The notes beneath the pieces are model-generated. The model did no database searches and had not been told where the DNA came from. It was given only the letters and a program-made list of their open reading frames with translations. DNA of 64,000 nt from Agelas oroides. Lineage: Eukaryota; Porifera; Demospongiae; Agelasida; Agelasidae. Both the position numbers and the translations under genes were made by a program. Location of the stretch: assembly GCA_949130485.1 (NCBI GenBank), contig OX422188.1, positions 5,623,807 through 5,687,806 on the forward strand, given 5' to 3'. Positions 58,970-64,000 of this stretch are shown piece by piece (within the stretch, counting starts at the first letter, position 1; each line of letters starts with the position of its first letter).

Positions 58970-61900
58970 TCAGTGCTGTGCAGGTCCATATGCCACATTT
59001 TCTCTCAGCTCAATCCTCTGTACAGGCTCATAAGCCACGTTCTCTCTCAGTTCAATCTCTGTCCCACTGGTGATAGGAATCTCACGCTTTGGGTCTGCTT
59101 GCACTTCCTCATACACTGGATCTGTCTGTTGCTGTTGGTGGCTACATAAAGGGCGGAGCCACTCCCATATGTACATGGAGTCCAGCTCAGTCTGGTAGTT
59201 GGGACATGCTGCATGTGGGCTTGGAATATCTCACTACATGCGTCTTACACATGCTTTGAGTCACCTGAGTCTTATGGTAGCTAAATGACTATAGACTGTC
59301 GCAGCTATTTGACCTTTAACTTGAATCTCTGAGAATCAAACAAGTACTTGAACTATTGTTTTTGTTTACAGAAAGTAGTAGCAATACCAGCAGTTATACT
59401 TTTATGACTTATCTCTTAGGAAGGCAATGGATGCTGCTAGATTCTAGCCTCGTTCCCAGGCCTTCCCCAGCTCCAGTTTTTGATCGCTCCGTTTTTGCAT
59501 ACTGCAAGCGATAAAAAACTGGAGCCGGGGAAGGCCTAGGAATGAGGCTAGCTAGATTCTTCTCTTTAGTTGAACTCTCTTCTTTCTCTTCTACATGTGA
59601 CTGACTTTTTCTCATGATGTCATAGGTAGGATATATGATATGATTGCTAATTAGTTGGGTGTCGATCAATAATTGTTATCTACAAGTTGTGTGACTTATC
59701 TAATTTTGTTAATGTTGTTATGTAGACTCAGAGAGAGAGAGAGAGAGAGAGTGTGTGTGTGTGTGCGTGTGTGTGTGTGTGTGCAGAGGAGGGTTGAGAA
59801 GTAAGGGGGGGGGGAGAGAAATTCTGACTTGAGTCTCTTGAATTTACTACATGAGACTGCTGAGCTCTGTGTATATATCGATTCGCTGAATTTGGTTAAG
59901 ATCACTGGGTCATATATCTACTACTCATTGCTAGCGTTTCACACACTCACCAAAACAATATGCACAGTAGCAACAGTATCAGAACCAGCACAACCCCAAA
60001 GACAGAACCAGCAGCAATTGCTGCTATCACTCCAGGAGAAAGTCCAGTGGCAGTAGTTACAGCAGTGGTGGCAGTGGTGGCAGTAGTTACAGCAGTGGTG
60101 GCAGTGGTGGCAGGGACCACTCGAACAAATGTCACTGCAGCAAATCCTGCAGCCATGTAGTCATTGGTACCACTCTGTAGGGAATGAAGGATAAACATAA
60201 GCAAGCAATCACTTAACGTGGGACCTGGTGTCACTGATGTTTAACAGCCTGAAGTTCCTTATCTCTATAATTACTGTAAAAAGATAGAGGACAAGACACA
60301 CACAAAAAAATCGCACGGTTACCTGCACTGCACTTTCAAGTACTTCAGCTGCTAACACTTGAGCTCCTCCTGCCACTTGTATGTACATCTCAAACTCCAA
60401 CACTCCCTGAGCATTGTTTCTAATGTTGGTGATGATTACATCACTTGGTTGGATCAGGGAAACTTGCCTCCTGAATGTAGGATACCGGGAGTGTGAGCAG
60501 CAGATGGGGAAAGGAAAAAGACAAATATGAAAGAAATACACACCATCATAGCTCAAATGCATAATGCTGCTATGTGCACTTTACCTTGTCCTCACTGTCT
60601 GACGACACATTTCATTGTTCTCAGCACAGTATCTGTTGATAACTGCTGCAGTTGTGTTTCTCATTGCTTCTTGCGCAACTTCAGTAAACTGCCAAGAATA
60701 CAAATAGTCTTCTGAATGTACAAATGCTAAGTGTAAAATGAATTTGACCCTTTTCACTGTGAAAACCTTTAATTTATAGGCAGCAAGGAAATGTAATACA
60801 TATAGTTCAACTAGCCTCGTTTCTAGGCTCTCCCGCTCCAGAACGCGAACATTGAAGTTATGCAGGCGGAGAGCAGAGGAGGTTGGAGACGGTTGAACTT
60901 TACTAATTAAAATGGCTAAGGTCACACTAATTGATTTTTTGTATCTCAACAGACTAGCTCTCTCGACTTTTTTACTGAGGTGGGCCCCAGTTTTCAAATC
61001 AAGATTCAAGGCTGGGACAGTTAAAAGTTAAAAAGCTTTCTACCTTGCAACATCCAAGATCCATTAGTGACGACCTCAGTTGTTTTAATTAGCAAAGGTC
61101 AACCATGTCCTACCTCCTCTGGGCGGAGAGAGCCTGATATTTTTTCTCATGTGAGCAGCGTCAATAGTAGACAGGGGGTAAAAAAAGACCTTAATTTTGC
61201 ATGGGCATACCCAAAGACTCAAAACAGCGAAAAGAGCGAAGGCAGTGGGTGACTTACTTCACATATATAGCTAGCGAGGGGCAAATATCCTACATACTGA
61301 ACATTGAGTGTACAGTTGGATGAACAGCGTGTAAAACGTTGCCTTTTCTGAAAATTCTGTCCCTTTCATCATCATCACGTGAGAAAAGATACCAGGCTCT
61401 CCCCGCGTATTCGTGTTTCAGTGCGGGGGAGCCTGGGAACAAGGCTATAAACACAACTAGACCAGTGTTTGACTACCATTAAGTCTACAATAGCAGTATT
61501 CATGATTGTTCTTACATTCTCTGCAGTGTATTGAGGTAGGGTGACCTTCAGTGCGTTATTGAGAGCAATTTGTGTGGGTGTGACTGGGGGGGTAGAGGTG
61601 GGTGCAGCTGTGGCTGGACACAGTATGTGGATGAAAGAAGATGGTCATGGTTTTGAAACTACAATGAAGTATATAAGCCATTAAGAAGAGTTTCAGTCTA
61701 GGTTTACATAACTATTGATACCTGGACAATATTGCAATGATTACAATTAATGACCCTTCAAACTGAGTGCTTTGTATCCATGTATTGAAGTTATAATGCA
61801 TAACCACTAGGGGAATGTAGAACATTGTGGGGCAAGTGTGCATGAGCGAGTGATGCATTGAGTTGGCAAGTTAAGAGACTGCCTCATGCTGACCTTTTTT

Positions 61901-62878
61901 TTGTGAACACAGAACTTGGTTTCTCATGCATAGTCCTTACTTTCTAGACAATCTTGAAACACAGTGACTAACCAGGATATCTGCCACCTTCTGTGTTCTG
62001 TAAGTACCATATCATAGTTTGTTTACGCAACTGCTTGCCCTCGTACAGTAGATGCTTACGCTCCAGCTTTCCCTCTTCGTAATTACGTCTTCACTCACGC
62101 TGAAACACTCATATATTCTTTCTGTCGTACATATGCCATATGTCTTAATCATGTCTTAATGCTGCATTCGGACAAAAGTAAAATTTTCAATCAGCAAGTT
62201 GCAACATGCTAAGTGAAAATTCGTACTTTTGCTCAGTCATGCTTGCCCCAATTAGGCTTAAGGACAAAAGATGATAGGCCGAGTCCATGATTGCTACACT
62301 CATAGTACATAATACTATGTGGTCAAGATGATGATGTTTAAAATGCGAGATCACTCCAGTGCACTCTTATGAATACAATTAAGTCTGCAAATCTAGGGAA
62401 ATTTGAGACCAGGTTGGATAAATCTTGTATACCAGGATAGCACAAAGCTGCAGGACATCTTACCAGAACAGTCACTCCCGGTGAACCCAGTGGGACAATC
62501 ACATATCTCTGTGCTAGTATTGAAAGTTCCACCATTTAGACACATCAGTTCTGCACACGAATAACATTCATGTTAACACAACAATCATAATGTGTACTAG
62601 GTACTGTGCACAGTGCAAATGGACTGAACACACATCAAACTATTGCCACAATATAGAGATGTATATAGGTTGAAGTTGTAGAACTTAAACTTACGACAGA
62701 GAGGTGCAGTTCCAGACCACATTTCATCTACCTGGCAGGTACGTGTCATGTTTCCAACCAGTAAATATCGATTGTTACAGTTATAAGTGGCCACTTGGTC
62801 CAAAGTTGTTCCCTGGGGAGTATCCACTGTACCATTGCCTGGATTGGTGAGTGCACCACAGTCAATAACTGAACGATT
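58970..62878 (-). CDS. Reeler-sushi-EGF-SEA-like receptor, copy 3 (5' part outside window)
   Basis: Exons at exactly +14400 from copy 2: 62695-62878 (CCP), 62464-62550 (EGF-like), 61516-61613, 60585-60688, 60323-60470 (SEA-like), 59951-60174 (stalk, TM), 58970-59141 (tail with VYEEV, AYEPV, AYGPA). Every exon and intron base I compared is the same as copy 2. The Reeler exons should begin near 64522, outside the window. It is either a very young duplicate or an assembly duplication. Confidence 0.8.
59445..59550. mobile_element. Fold-back Mutator-like MITE (copy 3)
   Basis: Same as 45045-45150, including the 9-bp TSD gctagattc. Confidence 0.88.
60812..61447. mobile_element. Mutator-like MITE (copy 3)
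   Basis: Same as 46412-47047. Confidence 0.8.
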
Positions 62879-64000
62879 CTGGAAGAGAAGTCAACATTTT
62901 AACAAGCCAGTCATAAAGTTTTAGTGTGTTACTAGACTCTGACATGCTACTTTGTTGCAACTCATTAACCTTGTGTGCACTCATTCACAACTGTGTGCAC
63001 TCAAAGCACTCAAAACTAGCATGAACTGATACATGGGTTCAAATGCATGTTCCACACAAGTTGTTGGCACATTAATTTACTGATGTAAGCTAAAGGACAA
63101 ATATCCTACATGCAAAGCATATTGCAATAACATGCATTTCCAAAATTGCAGATCAATTTCCTAGCTTTACTGACTAGCTAGTAGTACATACATCAAGTAA
63201 TGTGAATTTGTTTGCTAACTTAGATTGCATGCAGCCTGTGTTGTTTCTTGTAGTTGCTTAATTATGCCATTCTCACATAATATTAAAGGTACGTATTTGG
63301 AACACTTGAGCGTACCTCATTTTGACTTCAATTATGCTGGGATCTAGTTTTTGAAAATTCATCCAAAGGTATGCTCAGCAACTCTGAACAAATTTGTGAC
63401 TCTAACCACACCTACTCGTTAGTGAGCTTTCGGTAGTCAAGGCTTGCAACAAACAAATGGTTTGTTCAGAACAAAAACTGCTTACAGTACTAGAAATGGA
63501 GCCTCTACAAGGTGAAAGAGACATTTTCTAAGCCCATTGGGGAAAGACATGTTTCACCCAACAATGATCAAGGCCTTTCTACAGCCCGCCACAACAGCTG
63601 CCATGTGCATAGCTTCCCATGCATGCCTAAATTAGCCTGCCTCTCCTATGTTCCTCAATTTCTGTATATACCTCCAAAGTGCATTGCACCACCCGTGAGG
63701 TCAAAGTAAGATGATGCTTATAAGCGTCAAGAATAAGACTTAGGAGCTAGTAGAGGAATTGCAAAAGCAGTTTTATCGTTGTCACAGGGGTGTATGGGCC
63801 TACAGCTCAGTAGATTTTGCAAACTCTACACATTGACTCATTGACTTGTTTCATATCAACATGGAGATCTTTATGTACCGTCATTATTCAAATAGAACGG
63901 TAGGAAATTAAATAATTTCAAATCTGGCTTCTGCTAGATTAGATTCACAAAACTACCAGGAACACAATTTCTTCTGTTGGATTAGATCTACCGCTGTAAT
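62879..64000. other. Intron of copy 3 up to the window edge
   Basis: Same as 48479-49600. Nothing recognised. Confidence 0.6.

Overview
The window is eukaryotic and metazoan. Genes are split into short exons bounded by GT..AG splice sites with consistent codon phase. The proteins are mosaics of animal extracellular modules (somatomedin B, NIDO, FN3, Reeler, sushi/CCP, EGF, a SEA-like module), each followed by a single transmembrane helix and a tyrosine-containing or charged tail. Compact genes, tandem families of shuffled-domain receptors and abundant small inverted-repeat transposons suggest an early-branching animal, most likely a demosponge (Amphimedon-like). The species is an inference and was not checked against a database.

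Layout. (1) 360-18341, plus strand: the 3' 15 exons of a type I receptor, SMB - Thr/Ala/Pro mucin-like repeat - NIDO - NIDO - stalk - FN3 - FN3 - TM - tail. The joined exons keep one frame for 1029 codons. An apparently intact two-ORF LINE lies in sense orientation in one of its introns (about 7.7-12.1 kb). (2) 19591-21855, minus strand: the last three exons (stalk, TM, basic tail) of a second receptor whose ectodomain I could not find. A CpG-rich block with an NRF1-like palindrome at about 23.4-23.66 kb may be its promoter. A 14-bp minisatellite of about 0.9 kb lies between them. (3) 24.5-64 kb: a tandem array of three minus-strand receptor genes, Reeler - sushi/EGF - SEA-like - TM - tail. 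Copy 1 (24548-35895) has 5 sushi and 6 EGF-like modules. Copy 2 (44570-51307) is complete with one of each. Copy 3 (58970 to beyond 64000) is cut by the window edge. Each unit carries about 8 kb of spacer with Reeler-like pseudogene relics, a tRNA-like sequence, microsatellites and MITEs.

The most interesting points are that the copies share identical Reeler exons but have different cytoplasmic tails, with homology ending exactly at the tail-exon boundary; that all receptors in the window use the same exon-phase grammar (ectodomain modules 1-1, TM-tail junction phase 2), which makes tails and modules exchangeable; that the SEA-like module contains an Arg-Thr-Arg-Arg furin-type site created across a splice junction; and that copies 2 and 3 share about 6.6 kb with no difference I could see except a poly-G length. 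The last could be recent gene conversion or duplication, or an assembly artefact. Mobile elements are well resolved, including a Mutator-like MITE family with 9-bp target duplications and paralogous empty sites.
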